Positions 35,638-46,152 of a stretch of DNA of 64,000 bases are shown here, piece by piece (position 1 is the first letter of the stretch; every line of letters starts with the position of its first letter). The stretch comes from Olleya marilimosa CAM030 (GTDB taxonomy: Bacteria > Bacteroidota > Bacteroidia > Flavobacteriales > Flavobacteriaceae): the NCBI RefSeq assembly GCF_000518485.1, contig NZ_JADR01000010.1, forward strand, positions 62,001 to 126,000, read 5' to 3'. The translations under genes were made by a program, and so were the position numbers. The notes beneath the pieces were generated by a model. That model worked only from the letters and a program-made list of their open reading frames with translations, ran no database searches and was not told where the DNA came from.

Positions 35638-36255
35638 ATGTCTGGGTTAATTGGAAAAAAAATCGGTATGACCAGCATTTTCGATGAAAATGGTAAGAAT
35701 GTACCATGTACAGTAATCGAAGCTGGACCATGTATCGTTACCCAAGTCAGAACTGAAGAAGTTGACGGTTATAATGCTGTTCAACTTGGTTTCGATGACG
35801 CGACAGAAAAAAGTGCTACTAAAGCTGACTTAGGTCATGCTAAAAAAGCAGGGACTTCTGTAAAACGCAAAATCGTTGAATTCAAAGGTTTTGATGCGGA
35901 GTACAAGTTAGGTGATGCAATCACTGTTGAGCACTTTGTAGAAGGTGAATTTGTTGATGTATCAGGTACATCTAAAGGAAAAGGATTTCAAGGGGTTGTA
36001 AAACGTCATGGGTTTGGTGGTGTAGGTCAAGCTACTCACGGACAGCATAACCGTTTAAGAGCACCAGGATCTATTGGAGCAGCTTCTTATCCAGCAAGAG
36101 TATTCAAAGGAATGCGTATGGCAGGAAGAATGGGAACAGATTCAGTTAAAGTTGAAAATTTAAGAGTTTTAAAAGTAGTTCCTGAAAAGAATTTACTAGT
36201 TGTTAAAGGTTGTGTACCTGGACATAAAAACGCTTATGTAATTATCAGAAAATAA
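35638..36255 (+). CDS. rplC: 50S ribosomal protein L3
   Basis: A 205-residue protein that helps start 50S assembly. It begins [16 protein letters not shown] and has the extension reaching the peptidyl-transferase centre ([21 protein letters not shown]), containing the Gln usually methylated in E. coli. Its stop codon shares one base with the rplD start. Confidence 0.99.
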   Translation: MSGLIGKKIGMTSIFDENGKNVPCTVIEAGPCIVTQVRTEEVDGYNAVQLGFDDATEKSATKADLGHAKKAGTSVKRKIVEFKGFDAEYKLGDAITVEHFVEGEFVDVSGTSKGKGFQGVVKRHGFGGVGQATHGQHNRLRAPGSIGAASYPARVFKGMRMAGRMGTDSVKVENLRVLKVVPEKNLLVVKGCVPGHKNAYVIIRK

Positions 36256-36884
36256 TGAAAGTAGCAGTTTTAGATATAAACGGAAAAGAAACAGGTAGAA
36301 AGGCAGACCTTTCTGACGGTGTTTTTGCTATTGAACCTAATAATCACGCTGTATATTTGGACGTTAAGCAATATTTAGCAAACCAAAGACAGGGAACTCA
36401 CAAAGCTAAAGAGCGTGCTGAGATTATTGGTAGTACACGTAAGATTAAAAAACAAAAGGGTACTGGTACAGCCAGAGCAGGTAGTATTAAGTCAGGAGTT
36501 TTTAGAGGTGGAGGACGTATGTTCGGACCAAGACCAAGAAACTATTCATTTAAACTTAACAAAAGCTTAAAACGTTTAGCGCGTAAATCAGCTTTAAGTA
36601 TCAAGGCAAATGAAAAGTCTATTATTGTCCTTGAGGACTTTAATTTTGATGCTCCAAAGACTAAAAACTTTACAGCGGTATTGAATGCGTTAGACTTACA
36701 GAATAAAAAATCTCTGTTTGTGTTGGGTACGTCGAATAATAATGTATATTTGTCGTCACGTAATTTGAAAGGCTCAGAAGTTATAATTGCCTCAGAATTA
36801 AGTACTTATAAAATATTAAATGCAAATCAAGTTGTCCTTTTAGAGAGCTCTTTAGAAGGAATTGAGTCGAATTTAAGTAAATAG
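36255..36884 (+). CDS. rplD: 50S ribosomal protein L4
   Basis: A 209-residue protein with a globular body and a long basic loop lining the exit tunnel ([23 protein letters not shown] region). In E. coli L4 represses the S10 operon; the hairpins before rplC are a candidate target here. It starts on the last base of the rplC stop. Confidence 0.98.
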   Translation: MKVAVLDINGKETGRKADLSDGVFAIEPNNHAVYLDVKQYLANQRQGTHKAKERAEIIGSTRKIKKQKGTGTARAGSIKSGVFRGGGRMFGPRPRNYSFKLNKSLKRLARKSALSIKANEKSIIVLEDFNFDAPKTKNFTAVLNALDLQNKKSLFVLGTSNNNVYLSSRNLKGSEVIIASELSTYKILNANQVVLLESSLEGIESNLSK

Positions 36885-36891
36885 AAACAAA

Positions 36892-37182
36892 ATGAATATC
36901 TTAATTAAACCTATAATCACGGAAAAAGCAACTGCTAATAGCGAGTTAAACAACTGCTATAGTTTCTTTGTGAACACTAAGGCGAACAAGGTAGAAATCA
37001 AAAAAGCAGTTGAAGCTGCTTATGGAGTTTCTGTTGAAAAAGTTCGTACTATAAATGTCCGTCCAGATAGAAGTACCAAGTTTACTAAAACTGGTATTCA
37101 ACATGGTAAAACAAATGCTAAGAAAAAAGCAATTGTACAACTGGCGGAAGGTGAAATGATTGATTTATACACTAACATGTAA
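36892..37182 (+). CDS. rplW: 50S ribosomal protein L23
   Basis: A 96-residue protein at the tunnel exit, where trigger factor and the signal recognition particle dock. IIKPIITEKAT-type start (LIKPIITEKAT) and FFVNTKANKVEIKKAVE are typical. Seven bases follow rplD and 10 precede rplB. Confidence 0.98.
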   Translation: MNILIKPIITEKATANSELNNCYSFFVNTKANKVEIKKAVEAAYGVSVEKVRTINVRPDRSTKFTKTGIQHGKTNAKKKAIVQLAEGEMIDLYTNM

Positions 37183-37192
37183 TTAAAGACAA

Positions 37193-38017
37193 ATGTCAGT
37201 AAGAAAATTAAAACCAATCACACCAGGTCAGCGATTTAGAGTAGTTAATGGATTTGACGCCATTACTACTGACAAGCCGGAAAAAAGCTTATTAGCTCCG
37301 AAAAAACGATCAGGTGGTAGAAACAGTCAAGGACGTATGACTATGCGCTATAAAGGTGGTGGTCATAAACGTAGATATCGTTTAATTGATTTCAAAAGAA
37401 CTAAAGTAGGTGTTCCTGCTGAAGTAGCATCAATTCAATACGATCCAAACAGAACCGCTTTTATTGCATTATTAAATTACCAAGACGGAGAGAAAGCTTA
37501 TATTATTGCTCAAAATGGTTTACAAGTTGGTCAAACTGTCGTTTCAGGTGAAGGTTCTTCTCCAGAAATTGGAAACGCAATGCCATTAGCTAATATTCCT
37601 CTAGGAACAATTATCTCATGTGTTGAGTTAAGACCAGGACAAGGTGCTGTTATGGCAAGAAGTGCTGGAGCATTTGCTCAATTAATGGCAAGAGATGGTA
37701 AGTTTGCAACAATTAAATTGCCGTCAGGTGAAACTAGATTAATTTTAGTTACATGTATGGCAACAATTGGAGCAGTGTCTAATTCAGATCACCAATTATT
37801 GGTCTCAGGTAAGGCTGGACGTAGTAGATGGTTAGGTAGAAGACCAAGAACAAGACCAGTTGTAATGAATCCAGTTGATCACCCAATGGGAGGTGGAGAA
37901 GGTAAGTCATCAGGTGGACATCCACGTTCTAGAAACGGTATACCAGCTAAAGGATATAGAACACGTTCTAAAACTAAAGCGAGTAATAAATATATTGTAG
38001 AACGTAGAAAGAAATAA
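37193..38017 (+). CDS. rplB: 50S ribosomal protein L2
   Basis: A 274-residue protein needed for subunit joining and peptidyl transfer. The conserved end [13 protein letters not shown], including the functionally important His, is intact. [20 protein letters not shown] lies in the basic N-terminal part. Confidence 0.99.
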   Translation: MSVRKLKPITPGQRFRVVNGFDAITTDKPEKSLLAPKKRSGGRNSQGRMTMRYKGGGHKRRYRLIDFKRTKVGVPAEVASIQYDPNRTAFIALLNYQDGEKAYIIAQNGLQVGQTVVSGEGSSPEIGNAMPLANIPLGTIISCVELRPGQGAVMARSAGAFAQLMARDGKFATIKLPSGETRLILVTCMATIGAVSNSDHQLLVSGKAGRSRWLGRRPRTRPVVMNPVDHPMGGGEGKSSGGHPRSRNGIPAKGYRTRSKTKASNKYIVERRKK

Positions 38018-38023
38018 GAAATC

Positions 38024-38302
38024 ATGGCAAGATCATTAAAAAAAGGACCTTACGTTCACTATAAATTAGAGAAAAAAGTAGCTGACAATGTTGAAGCTAA
38101 CAAAAAAACTGTTATTAAAACTTGGTCAAGAGCAAGTATGATAACACCTGATTTTGTTGGGCAAACAATTGCAGTGCATAACGGTCGTCAGTTTGTTCCA
38201 GTTTACGTTACAGAAAACATGGTTGGACATAAGTTAGGAGAATTTTCACCAACAAGATCTTTTAGAGGTCACGCTGGTGCTAAAAATAAAGGTAAAAAGT
38301 AA
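38024..38302 (+). CDS. rpsS: 30S ribosomal protein S19
   Basis: A 92-residue 30S head protein contacting S13 and the A-site finger. [35 protein letters not shown] and [16 protein letters not shown] are typical. It is 3 bases before rplV. Confidence 0.99.
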   Translation: MARSLKKGPYVHYKLEKKVADNVEANKKTVIKTWSRASMITPDFVGQTIAVHNGRQFVPVYVTENMVGHKLGEFSPTRSFRGHAGAKNKGKK

Positions 38303-38305
38303 GCT

Positions 38306-38713
38306 ATGGGAAGTCGTAAAAAACAAATGGCAGACGCTATTAAGGAAGGTAAAAAGCAAATCGCTTTTGCTAAACTTAATAACTGTCCTACGTCACCAAG
38401 AAAAATGCGTTTAGTAGCCGATTTAGTAAGAGGTGAACGCGTAGAAAAGGCACTTAATATTTTAAAGTTTAGTCAAAAAGAAGCTTCAAATCGTTTAGAA
38501 AAATTATTACTTTCGGCGATAGCTAATTGGCAAGCTAAGAATGAAGATGCAAGTATCGAAGATGCTGAATTATTTGTTCAAGAAATAAGAGTAGATGGTG
38601 GGTCTATGTTAAAAAGATTACGTCCAGCACCACAAGGACGTGCTCACAGAATAAGAAAACGCTCAAACCACGTGACAATCGTGGTTGGAGCTAACAATAA
38701 CACACAAAGCTAA
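38306..38713 (+). CDS. rplV: 50S ribosomal protein L22
   Basis: A 135-residue protein whose long beta hairpin lines the exit tunnel at the macrolide site ([19 protein letters not shown]). The N-terminal ~12 residues ([15 protein letters not shown]) are an extension relative to E. coli, common in Bacteroidota. It is 7 bases before rpsC. Confidence 0.98.
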   Translation: MGSRKKQMADAIKEGKKQIAFAKLNNCPTSPRKMRLVADLVRGERVEKALNILKFSQKEASNRLEKLLLSAIANWQAKNEDASIEDAELFVQEIRVDGGSMLKRLRPAPQGRAHRIRKRSNHVTIVVGANNNTQS

Positions 38714-38720
38714 GATAGAT

Positions 38721-39440
38721 ATGGGACAAAAGACAAATCCAATCGGAAATCGCTTAGGAATTATCAGAGGATGGGAGTCTAACTGGTACGGAGGAAACGA
38801 TTATGGTGATAAACTTGCCGAAGACGATAAGATCAGAAAATACGTTCACGCGCGTTTATCTAAAGCTAGTGTATCTCGTGTAATAATTGAGAGAACTTTA
38901 AAACTTGTAACCGTTACTATCACTACTGCTAGACCTGGTATCATTATCGGAAAAGGTGGTCAAGAGGTAGACAAGTTAAAAGAAGAACTTAAGAAAATTA
39001 CAGGTAAAGAAGTTCAGATTAATATTTTTGAAATTAAAAGACCTGAACTTGATGCGTTTTTAGTAGCAACTAGTATTGCTCGTCAAATTGAAAATAGAAT
39101 TTCATACAGACGTGCTATTAAAATGGCTATAGCTGCAACAATGCGTATGAATGCTGAAGGAATAAAAGTACAGATTAGTGGTCGTTTAAATGGAGCTGAA
39201 ATGGCGCGTTCAGAACACTACAAAGAAGGTCGTATTCCTTTATCAACTTTTAGAGCCGATATTGACTATGCTTTAGTTGAATCTCATACTACATATGGTA
39301 GATTAGGGGTTAAAGTATGGATCATGAAAGGTGAAGTATATGGTAAAAGAGAGCTTTCTCCTCTTGTTGGCTTAGCTAAGAAGCAAGGAAAAGGTGGACG
39401 TCAAGGAGGTGGTAAACCACAACAACGTCGTAGAAAGTAA
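38721..39440 (+). CDS. rpsC: 30S ribosomal protein S3
   Basis: The ATG at 38721 ([13 protein letters not shown]) is chosen because S3 always starts with this sequence; an upstream TTG overlaps rplV. The 239-residue protein has the KH domain ([17 protein letters not shown]) and the C-terminal domain ([15 protein letters not shown]) at the mRNA entry, where it assists helicase action. Confidence 0.98.
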   Translation: MGQKTNPIGNRLGIIRGWESNWYGGNDYGDKLAEDDKIRKYVHARLSKASVSRVIIERTLKLVTVTITTARPGIIIGKGGQEVDKLKEELKKITGKEVQINIFEIKRPELDAFLVATSIARQIENRISYRRAIKMAIAATMRMNAEGIKVQISGRLNGAEMARSEHYKEGRIPLSTFRADIDYALVESHTTYGRLGVKVWIMKGEVYGKRELSPLVGLAKKQGKGGRQGGGKPQQRRRK

Positions 39441-39460
39441 TTTTTTAAAGAACAGAAAAA

Positions 39461-39880
39461 ATGTTACAGCCTAAAAGAACAAAATTTAGAAAAATGCAAA
39501 AGGGACGTATGAAAGGGAACTCTGGTAGAGGTCACTTACTTTCAAACGGAACTTTTGGAATAAAATCATTGGATTCTAATTTTTTAACATCACGTCAAAT
39601 TGAAGCAGCTCGTATTGCCGCTACACGTTACATGAAAAGAGAAGGTCAACTTTGGATTAAAATATTTCCAGATAAGCCTATTACAAAAAAGCCTCTTGAA
39701 GTACGTATGGGTAAAGGTAAAGGTGCAGTAGAATATTGGGCAGCAGTTGTTAAACCAGGAAGAATCCTTTTTGAAGTTGGAGGAGTGCCTTTAGAAGTTG
39801 CTAAAGAAGCATTAAGACTTGCAGCTCAAAAATTACCAGTAAAAACTAAGTTTGTAATCGCTAGAGATTACGAAGCATAA
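39461..39880 (+). CDS. rplP: 50S ribosomal protein L16
   Basis: A 139-residue protein near the A-site tRNA elbow. [44 protein letters not shown] and [23 protein letters not shown] are conserved. The PPR-like hydroxylated Arg region is retained as VRMGKGKG. Confidence 0.99.
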   Translation: MLQPKRTKFRKMQKGRMKGNSGRGHLLSNGTFGIKSLDSNFLTSRQIEAARIAATRYMKREGQLWIKIFPDKPITKKPLEVRMGKGKGAVEYWAAVVKPGRILFEVGGVPLEVAKEALRLAAQKLPVKTKFVIARDYEA

Positions 39881-39893
39881 TTTATTTGATATT

Positions 39894-40085
39894 ATGAAAC
39901 AATCAGAAATTAAAGAATTATCTGTAGCTGAGTTACAAGAGAAACTTAGTGAAACAAAGAAGAGCTATTCAGATTTAAAAATGGCTCATGCAGTTTCTCC
40001 TTTAGAGAATCCAATTCAATTACGTCAAGTAAGACGTACGGTTGCAAAAATTGCAACAGAATTAACTAAAAGAGATTTAAAATAA
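39894..40085 (+). CDS. rpmC: 50S ribosomal protein L29
   Basis: A 63-residue two-helix protein near the tunnel exit. It shows the standard pattern [15 protein letters not shown] ... [15 protein letters not shown]. It is 13 bases from both neighbours. Confidence 0.97.
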   Translation: MKQSEIKELSVAELQEKLSETKKSYSDLKMAHAVSPLENPIQLRQVRRTVAKIATELTKRDLK

Positions 40086-40098
40086 TTCTGCTTACAAG

Positions 40099-40356
40099 AT
40101 GGAAAAAAGAAACTTAAGAAAAGAGCGTATCGGGATCGTTACTAGTAACAAGATGCAAAAATCAATAGTGGTTGCTGAAGTTAAAAAAGTAAAACACCCT
40201 ATGTACGGAAAGTTCGTGTTGAAAACTAAAAAATACGTTGCACACGATGAAACAAACGATTGTAATATTGGAGATACTGTAAAGATCATGGAAACAAGAC
40301 CTTTAAGTAAATCTAAATGTTGGAGATTAGTTGAAATAATTGAAAGAGCGAAGTAA
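40099..40356 (+). CDS. rpsQ: 30S ribosomal protein S17
   Basis: An 85-residue OB-fold protein binding the 16S 5' domain. [27 protein letters not shown] and [13 protein letters not shown](S/T)K(C/R)WR are conserved. It lies 2 bases before rplN. Confidence 0.98.
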   Translation: MEKRNLRKERIGIVTSNKMQKSIVVAEVKKVKHPMYGKFVLKTKKYVAHDETNDCNIGDTVKIMETRPLSKSKCWRLVEIIERAK

Positions 40357-40358
40357 TT

Positions 40359-40727
40359 ATGGTACAACAAGAATCAAGACTAAGAGTAGCAGATAACACT
40401 GGAGCAAAGGAAGTTTTAACTATCCGTGTTCTAGGTGGTACTAAAAGAAGATACGCTTCTGTAGGTGACAAAATTGTTGTCACTGTAAAAGATGCGACTC
40501 CTAATGGAAACATTAAAAAAGGAGCTGTGTCTACAGCAGTAGTTGTACGTACTAAAAAAGAAGTTAGACGTCCAGACGGATCTTATATCAGATTTGATGA
40601 TAACGCTTGTGTCCTTTTAAATCCTACTGGAGAAATGAGAGGTACACGTGTTTTTGGACCTGTAGCTAGAGAACTTCGTGATAAACAATTCATGAAAATT
40701 GTATCATTAGCACCAGAGGTGCTTTAA
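40359..40727 (+). CDS. rplN: 50S ribosomal protein L14
   Basis: A 122-residue protein at the subunit interface and the GTPase factor side. [20 protein letters not shown] and the C-terminal [15 protein letters not shown] are diagnostic. Normal length. Confidence 0.99.
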   Translation: MVQQESRLRVADNTGAKEVLTIRVLGGTKRRYASVGDKIVVTVKDATPNGNIKKGAVSTAVVVRTKKEVRRPDGSYIRFDDNACVLLNPTGEMRGTRVFGPVARELRDKQFMKIVSLAPEVL

Positions 40728-40738
40728 TTGATAAAAAA

Positions 40739-41050
40739 ATGACAAAGCTAAAAATAAAAACAGGAGATATCGTCAAGGTTATAGCTGGTGATCATAAAGG
40801 ATCTGAAGGTAAAGTACAAAAAGTATTTACTGAGAAGAACAAAGCTATAGTTGAAGGAGTAAACATGGTTAAGAAACATACTAAACCAAGTGCACAAAAC
40901 CCTCAAGGTGGTATTGTAGAAAAAGAGGCATCTATCAACATTTCAAACTTATCTTTATTAACTTCAAAAGGTGAAGAAACTAGAGTAGGTTATAGAATGG
41001 AAGGTGATAAGAAAGTCAGATTTTCTAAAAAATCTAATGAAGTAATATAG
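40739..41050 (+). CDS. rplX: 50S ribosomal protein L24
   Basis: A 103-residue assembly-starting protein with the KOW motif ([22 protein letters not shown]) and [19 protein letters not shown]. It is 2 bases before rplE. Confidence 0.98.
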   Translation: MTKLKIKTGDIVKVIAGDHKGSEGKVQKVFTEKNKAIVEGVNMVKKHTKPSAQNPQGGIVEKEASINISNLSLLTSKGEETRVGYRMEGDKKVRFSKKSNEVI

Positions 41051-41052
41051 TT

Positions 41053-41604
41053 ATGGGATATTCACCGAGACTAAAAGAAGAGTATAAAAGCAAAGTAATT
41101 GCTGCTCTTACAGAAGAATTTGGATACAGTAATGTAATGCAAGTACCAAAACTAGAAAAGATAGTTTTATCTAGAGGTGTTGGAGCAGCTGTTGCTGATA
41201 AAAAGCTTGTTGACTATGCAGTTGACGAACTTACGGCTATTACTGGTCAAAAAGCTGTATCTACTTTATCTAAAAAAGATGTTGCAACTTTCAAATTACG
41301 TAAAGGAATGCCAATTGGTGCTAAAGTTACGTTAAGAGGAGAAAGAATGTATGAGTTTTTAGATCGTTTAATCACTTCTGCACTTCCACGTGTTAGAGAT
41401 TTTAACGGAATAAAAGCTACAGGTTTTGACGGAAGAGGTAACTACAATTTAGGTGTTACCGAACAAATTATCTTTCCAGAAATAAATATTGACAAAGTTA
41501 ATAAAATTGACGGAATGGATATTACATTTGTAACTTCTGCCGAAACAGATAAAGAAGCAAAATCATTATTAACAGAATTAGGGTTACCTTTTCAAAAAAA
41601 CTAA
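41053..41604 (+). CDS. rplE: 50S ribosomal protein L5
   Basis: A 183-residue protein of the central protuberance that binds 5S r[33 protein letters not shown] and [19 protein letters not shown] are typical. It is 3 bases before rpsN. Confidence 0.99.
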   Translation: MGYSPRLKEEYKSKVIAALTEEFGYSNVMQVPKLEKIVLSRGVGAAVADKKLVDYAVDELTAITGQKAVSTLSKKDVATFKLRKGMPIGAKVTLRGERMYEFLDRLITSALPRVRDFNGIKATGFDGRGNYNLGVTEQIIFPEINIDKVNKIDGMDITFVTSAETDKEAKSLLTELGLPFQKN

Positions 41605-41607
41605 GTT

Positions 41608-41877
41608 ATGGCTAAAGAATCAATGAAAGCCCGCGAGGTTAAAAGATCAAAGACAGTAGCTAAATATGCTGAAAAACGTAAGGCTCTTAAAGAAGCTGGA
41701 GATTATCAAGCGTTACAAAAGTTACCTAAAAATGCATCACCTATCCGCCAACATAATAGATGTAAATTAACTGGTAGACCAAAGGGATATATGCGTACCT
41801 TTGGACTTTCTCGTGTTATGTTTAGAGAAATGGCTAACCAAGGTTTAATTCCAGGTGTTAAAAAAGCAAGTTGGTAA
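41608..41877 (+). CDS. rpsN: 30S ribosomal protein S14 (zinc-independent form)
   Basis: An 89-residue S14 of the longer form: it has a single Cys ([17 protein letters not shown]) instead of two CxxC zinc pairs. It fits the 30S head beside S3 and S10. A 59-base gap with a hairpin separates it from rpsH. Confidence 0.98.
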   Translation: MAKESMKAREVKRSKTVAKYAEKRKALKEAGDYQALQKLPKNASPIRQHNRCKLTGRPKGYMRTFGLSRVMFREMANQGLIPGVKKASW

Positions 41878-41887
41878 AATTTTAATT

Positions 41888-41922
41888 GGTCTTAGGTTCG
41901 GAATAGTCCGAAAACCAAGTCC
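41888..41922 (+). promoter_or_regulatory. Hairpin directly before rpsH
   Basis: GGTCTTAGGTTCGGA (41888-41902) can pair with TCCGAAAACCAAGTCC (41907-41922) with small bulges; the core TTCGGA/TCCGAA is perfect. It ends 14 bases before the S8 start codon and has no T-run, so it looks like a protein-binding or translation-control element. Confidence 0.5.
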
Positions 41923-41936
41923 GCAAATAAATACAT

Positions 41937-42335
41937 ATGTATACAGATCCAATAGCAGATTACTTGACTAGAATTAGAAACGCAGTGCGTGCTAATCACA
42001 GAGTTGTAGAAATTCCTGCTTCAAATTTAAAAAAGGACATTACTAAAATATTATTCGATCAAGGATATATTTTAAGTTATAAGTTCGATGATTCTACCGT
42101 ACAAGGTACAATCAAAATTGCCTTAAAATACAATAAGGAAACAAAAGAACCTGTAATTAGAAAATTACAAAGAATCAGTAAGCCTGGTTTACGTAAGTAC
42201 TCTAGTTCAACTGAATTACCACGTATACTTAATGGTTTAGGTATTGCAATCGTTTCTACATCCCATGGTGTTATGACTGGAAAGCAAGCACAAAGAGAAA
42301 ACGTTGGTGGTGAAGTTTTATGTTACGTTTACTAA
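41937..42335 (+). CDS. rpsH: 30S ribosomal protein S8
   Basis: A 132-residue protein that binds helix 21 of 16S rRNA. It starts [19 protein letters not shown] and ends with the conserved [26 protein letters not shown]. In E. coli S8 represses the spc operon by binding its mRNA near rplE; here the only structured spacer of this part of the operon lies just before its own gene. Confidence 0.99.
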   Translation: MYTDPIADYLTRIRNAVRANHRVVEIPASNLKKDITKILFDQGYILSYKFDDSTVQGTIKIALKYNKETKEPVIRKLQRISKPGLRKYSSSTELPRILNGLGIAIVSTSHGVMTGKQAQRENVGGEVLCYVY

Positions 42336-42353
42336 TTTTAAATCCAGAAGAAA

Positions 42354-42896
42354 ATGTCAAGAATAGGAAATAATCCAGTTGCCATTCCAGAAGGAGTAAC
42401 TGTAACAGTTGATAATAATACAATAACAGTAAAAGGAAAATTAGGTGAGTTAACTCAAGAATTTGATACTGTTGAAGTAAAAGTTGAAGAAGGAAATGTA
42501 TTAGTAACACGTTCTACAGATACTAAAGATCAAAAAGCTAAGCATGGTTTATATCGTTCATTAGTTTTTAATATGATTGAAGGTGTTTCTAAAGGATGGA
42601 CTAAAGAATTAGAATTAGTTGGTGTAGGTTATAGAGCTTCAAACCAAGGTAACGTCCTTGAGCTAGCTTTAGGTTTTTCACACAACATCATTTTAGATTT
42701 AGCTCCAGAAATTAAAGTAGAAACTGTTTCTGATAAAGGAAAAAATCCAATAATAAAATTAACATCTCATGATAAACAATTAGTAGGACAAGTTGCTGCT
42801 AAAATCAGAGGATTTAGAAGACCAGAACCATACAAAGGAAAAGGTATTAAGTTTGTTGGAGAAGTATTAAGAAGAAAAGCAGGTAAATCAGCATAA
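42354..42896 (+). CDS. rplF: 50S ribosomal protein L6
   Basis: A 180-residue protein of two similar domains near the factor-binding site. MSRIGNNPVAIPEGV and the C-terminal RRPEPYKGKGIKF(V)GE are characteristic. It is 18 bases after rpsH. Confidence 0.99.
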   Translation: MSRIGNNPVAIPEGVTVTVDNNTITVKGKLGELTQEFDTVEVKVEEGNVLVTRSTDTKDQKAKHGLYRSLVFNMIEGVSKGWTKELELVGVGYRASNQGNVLELALGFSHNIILDLAPEIKVETVSDKGKNPIIKLTSHDKQLVGQVAAKIRGFRRPEPYKGKGIKFVGEVLRRKAGKSA

Positions 42897-42905
42897 TAAT
42901 TAGTT

Positions 42906-43259
42906 ATGGCGTTAACAAAAAACGAAAGACGAATAAGAATTAAAAACAGAATCCGTAAGGTTGTTTCTGGTACAGAAGCAAGACCTAGATTAGCTGTTTT
43001 TAGAAGTAATAAAGAAATTTATGCTCAATTAGTAGATGACGTTACTGGTAAAACATTAGCTGCTTCATCTTCTAGAGATAAAGATATTGCTGCAAAAGGA
43101 AACAAAGTAGAACTAGCTGCATTAGTAGGTAAGTCTATCGCGGAAAAAGCCTTAAAGGCTGGTGTTGAGACAATCGCTTTTGATAGAGGTGGTTATTTAT
43201 ATCATGGTAGAATCAAATCATTAGCTGAAGGAGCTAGAGAAGGAGGACTTAAATTCTAA
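42906..43259 (+). CDS. rplR: 50S ribosomal protein L18
   Basis: A 117-residue 5S rRNA-binding protein. [20 protein letters not shown] (here with ARPRLAV) and [27 protein letters not shown] are conserved. Six bases separate it from rpsE. Confidence 0.99.
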   Translation: MALTKNERRIRIKNRIRKVVSGTEARPRLAVFRSNKEIYAQLVDDVTGKTLAASSSRDKDIAAKGNKVELAALVGKSIAEKALKAGVETIAFDRGGYLYHGRIKSLAEGAREGGLKF

Positions 43260-43265
43260 GAAATT

Positions 43266-43790
43266 ATGTATCAAAAATACAAAAGCGCAGAGTTAGTAAA
43301 ACCAAGTGGATTAGATCTTAAAGATCGTTTAGTTGGTGTGCAAAGAGTTACTAAGGTAACTAAAGGAGGTAGAGCATTCGGTTTTTCTGCAATCGTAGTG
43401 GTTGGAGATGAAGCTGGTGTTGTAGGTCAAGGTTTAGGAAAATCAAAAGATGTTGCTAGTGCAATTGCAAAAGCAATAGAAGATGCTAAGAAAAACTTAG
43501 TTCGTATTCCTATCATGAAAGGAACTTTACCTCATGAACAAAAAGGAAAATTTGGTGGTGCAAGAGTAAATATTATACCTGCAGCTCCTGGTACAGGAGT
43601 TATTGCTGGTGGAGCTGTAAGAACAGTTTTAGAAGCAGTAGGTGTACACGATGTTTTATCTAAATCTCAAGGTTCATCAAATCCTCATAATGTTGTTAAG
43701 GCTACTTTTGATGCTTTATTACAATTAAGAGACCCTAGAACGATTGCTCGTGAAAGAGGTGTTTCTTTAGAAAAAGTTTTTAACGGATAA
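43266..43790 (+). CDS. rpsE: 30S ribosomal protein S5
   Basis: A 174-residue protein at the mRNA entry channel involved in decoding accuracy. [21 protein letters not shown] covers the loop altered in spectinomycin resistance elsewhere, here the usual form; [20 protein letters not shown] is the C-terminal signature. Confidence 0.99.
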   Translation: MYQKYKSAELVKPSGLDLKDRLVGVQRVTKVTKGGRAFGFSAIVVVGDEAGVVGQGLGKSKDVASAIAKAIEDAKKNLVRIPIMKGTLPHEQKGKFGGARVNIIPAAPGTGVIAGGAVRTVLEAVGVHDVLSKSQGSSNPHNVVKATFDALLQLRDPRTIARERGVSLEKVFNG

Positions 43791-43801
43791 TCACAACAGC
43801 A

Positions 43802-43984
43802 ATGTCGAAGATAAAAGTAACAAAAGTTAAAAGTGCAATCAACAGAACTCAAAGACAAAAAAGAACTTTATTGGCTCTTGGTCTTAAGAAGATTGGACAA
43901 ACTATAGAACACGAGGCTACTCCTAACATATTAGGTATGGTAGCAAAAGTAAACCACTTAGTTTCTGTAGAGGAAACTAAATAA
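43802..43984 (+). CDS. rpmD: 50S ribosomal protein L30
   Basis: A 60-residue protein. IKVTKVKSAINRTQRQKRTLLALGLKKIG is the standard L30 core. Gaps of 11 bases on either side. Confidence 0.97.
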   Translation: MSKIKVTKVKSAINRTQRQKRTLLALGLKKIGQTIEHEATPNILGMVAKVNHLVSVEETK

Positions 43985-43995
43985 TAATACTGAAA

Positions 43996-44448
43996 ATGGA
44001 TTTAAGTAATTTAAAACCTGCAGAAGGTTCAGTTAAAAGTCAAGGTAAAAGAATAGGTAGAGGACAAGGTTCTGGTAAAGGTGGTACTGCAACACGTGGT
44101 CACAAAGGAGCAAAGTCTAGATCTGGTTATTCTAAGAAGGTCGGTTTTGAAGGAGGGCAAATGCCACTTCAACGTAGAGTACCTAAGTTTGGCTTTACTA
44201 ACATAAATCGTAAAGAATATCAAGGTGTAAATCTTGATGTTATTCAACAATTAGTTGACGATAAGATAATAAAAGATACATTAGATTTTGATACTCTAGT
44301 AGGTTTAGGATTAGTTGGTAAAAACGAACTAGTTAAAATTCTTGGAAGAGGTGAATTAAAATCAAAATTAAGTGTAACAGCTCATAAATTTACTGCTACT
44401 GCAAAAGCTGCTATTGAAGCTGCAGGAGGAGAAGCTGTAACTTTATAA
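43996..44448 (+). CDS. rplO: 50S ribosomal protein L15
   Basis: A 150-residue late-assembly protein with a basic, Gly-rich N-terminal arm (RIGRGQGSGKGGTATRGHKG) and a globular C-terminus. It is 14 bases before secY. Confidence 0.99.
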   Translation: MDLSNLKPAEGSVKSQGKRIGRGQGSGKGGTATRGHKGAKSRSGYSKKVGFEGGQMPLQRRVPKFGFTNINRKEYQGVNLDVIQQLVDDKIIKDTLDFDTLVGLGLVGKNELVKILGRGELKSKLSVTAHKFTATAKAAIEAAGGEAVTL

Positions 44449-44462
44449 GAACAATCGAACGC

Positions 44463-45803
44463 ATGAAATTTATAGAGACATTAAAAAATGTTTGGAAAAT
44501 TGAGGAACTAAGAAATAGAATTCTAGTAACACTAGGTCTACTATTAGTTTATCGTTTCGGAGCACAAGTAGTATTACCAGGTATTGACGCAACCCAATTA
44601 GAAAGCCTACAAACTGGAACATCAGAAGGTATTTTTGGGATATTAAATGCCTTCACAGGAGGTGCATTTGCTAATGCTTCTGTATTTGCACTTGGAATTA
44701 TGCCATATATTTCTGCTTCTATTGTAGTTCAATTAATGGGAATAGCTATTCCTTATTTGCAAAAGCTACAAAAAGAAGGTGCTAGTGGTCAGAAAAAAAT
44801 AACACAAATAACGCGTTGGTTAACTATAGCAATATGTTTAGTGCAAGCACCAGGTTATTTGGCTAGTTTACAACCTATGTTTGGTATACCAAATTCAGCC
44901 TTTTTATTAGGTCAAGGTGGTGTTTTCTATTTCTCATCAATAGTTATACTTGTAACAGGTTGTATATTCGCAATGTGGTTAGGAGAGAAAATAACTGATA
45001 AAGGTATTGGGAATGGTATTTCATTATTAATAATGGTAGGTATTATTGCAACTCTTCCAAAATCTTTCTTACAGAATGCTGCTTCTCGAGGTAATAATGT
45101 TATGATGATTTTATTTGAAATCGTTATATGGTTTGTTATTATTTTACTTTCAATCTTGTTAGTAATGGCAGTTCGTAAGATAGCAGTACAGTATGCCAGA
45201 CGTTCAGCTACTGGAGGTTATGAGAAAAATGTATTCGGATCAAGACAATATATTCCATTAAAGCTTAATGCATCTGGAGTAATGCCAATCATATTTGCTC
45301 AGGCTATTATGTTTGTTCCTGGTCTAATTGGTGGATCGTCTTTACTAAAAGATACAGCCTCAGGATTATGGCTACAATCAAATTTTTCTGATATTTTTGG
45401 ATTTTGGTATAACTTAGTATTTGCTCTATTAATAATTATATTTACATATTTTTATACAGCAATTACTGTTCCGACTAATAAAATGGCTGACGATCTAAAA
45501 CGAAGCGGTGGATTCATTCCAGGTATTCGTCCAGGATCAGAAACTTCTGAATATCTAGACAAAATTATGTCTCAAATAACTTTACCAGGTTCTATTTTTC
45601 TTGCATTAATAGCTGTGTTCCCAGCGTTTATTGTTAAGTTGCTTAATGTTCAATCTGGTTGGGCTTTATTTTTCGGAGGTACATCTTTATTAATTATGGT
45701 TGGAGTTGCAATTGACACTATGCAACAAGTAAACAGTTACTTGTTAAATAGACATTATGATGGCTTGATGAAGACTGGTAAAAACAGAAAAGCAGTAGCT
45801 TAA
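44463..45803 (+). CDS. secY: Protein translocase channel subunit SecY
   Basis: A 446-residue inner-membrane protein with ten predicted helices forming the Sec channel with SecE and Sec[16 protein letters not shown] (helix 2 region, plug area), [11 protein letters not shown] and [20 protein letters not shown] (cytoplasmic loop contacting SecA and ribosome) are intact. Placement between rplO and infA is the classic spc arrangement. Confidence 0.99.
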   Translation: MKFIETLKNVWKIEELRNRILVTLGLLLVYRFGAQVVLPGIDATQLESLQTGTSEGIFGILNAFTGGAFANASVFALGIMPYISASIVVQLMGIAIPYLQKLQKEGASGQKKITQITRWLTIAICLVQAPGYLASLQPMFGIPNSAFLLGQGGVFYFSSIVILVTGCIFAMWLGEKITDKGIGNGISLLIMVGIIATLPKSFLQNAASRGNNVMMILFEIVIWFVIILLSILLVMAVRKIAVQYARRSATGGYEKNVFGSRQYIPLKLNASGVMPIIFAQAIMFVPGLIGGSSLLKDTASGLWLQSNFSDIFGFWYNLVFALLIIIFTYFYTAITVPTNKMADDLKRSGGFIPGIRPGSETSEYLDKIMSQITLPGSIFLALIAVFPAFIVKLLNVQSGWALFFGGTSLLIMVGVAIDTMQQVNSYLLNRHYDGLMKTGKNRKAVA

Positions 45804-45813
45804 TATTTTCACT

Positions 45814-46029
45814 ATGGCAAAACAAGCAGCAATAGAACAAGATGGAACTATCATTGAAGCATTATCAAATGCTATGTTTCGTGTTGAATTAGAAAATGGT
45901 CATATTGTGACCGCACATATTTCGGGTAAGATGCGTATGCATTATATTAAGTTGTTACCAGGAGATAAAGTTAAATTAGAAATGAGTCCTTACGATTTAA
46001 CTAAGGCTCGTATAACCTATAGATACTAA
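45814..46029 (+). CDS. infA: Translation initiation factor IF-1
   Basis: A 71-residue OB-fold factor binding the 30S A site: [22 protein letters not shown] ... [34 protein letters not shown], cut here to key parts. It is 10 bases after secY and 4 before rpmJ. Confidence 0.99.
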   Translation: MAKQAAIEQDGTIIEALSNAMFRVELENGHIVTAHISGKMRMHYIKLLPGDKVKLEMSPYDLTKARITYRY

Positions 46030-46033
46030 TACG

Positions 46034-46150
46034 ATGAAAGTAAGAGCATCAATTAAAAAAAGAAGTGCGGATTGTAAAATCGTACGCAGAAAAGGTAGAC
46101 TTTACGTCATTAACAAAAAGAATCCTAGATTCAAACAAAGACAAGGGTAA
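46034..46150 (+). CDS. rpmJ: 50S ribosomal protein L36 (zinc-free form)
   Basis: A 38-codon gene starting [17 protein letters not shown] and ending NPRFKQRQG. Of the four zinc ligands of the classic protein only Cys14 remains; the others are Ser11, Asn27 and Phe in place of His, so it is the C-minus form that folds without zinc. It fits the 2- and 4-base gaps to rpsM and infA exactly. Confidence 0.95.
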   Translation: MKVRASIKKRSADCKIVRRKGRLYVINKKNPRFKQRQG

Positions 46151-46152
46151 TT

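Noticed and set aside
38685-39440. Longer rpsC beginning inside rplV
   Set aside because: S3 proteins start MGQKTNP; the upstream TTG is not needed.
42271-42510. Leu-rich minus-strand reading frame over rpsH and rplF
   Set aside because: The apparent Leu richness comes from reverse reading of AT-rich codons in rplF.
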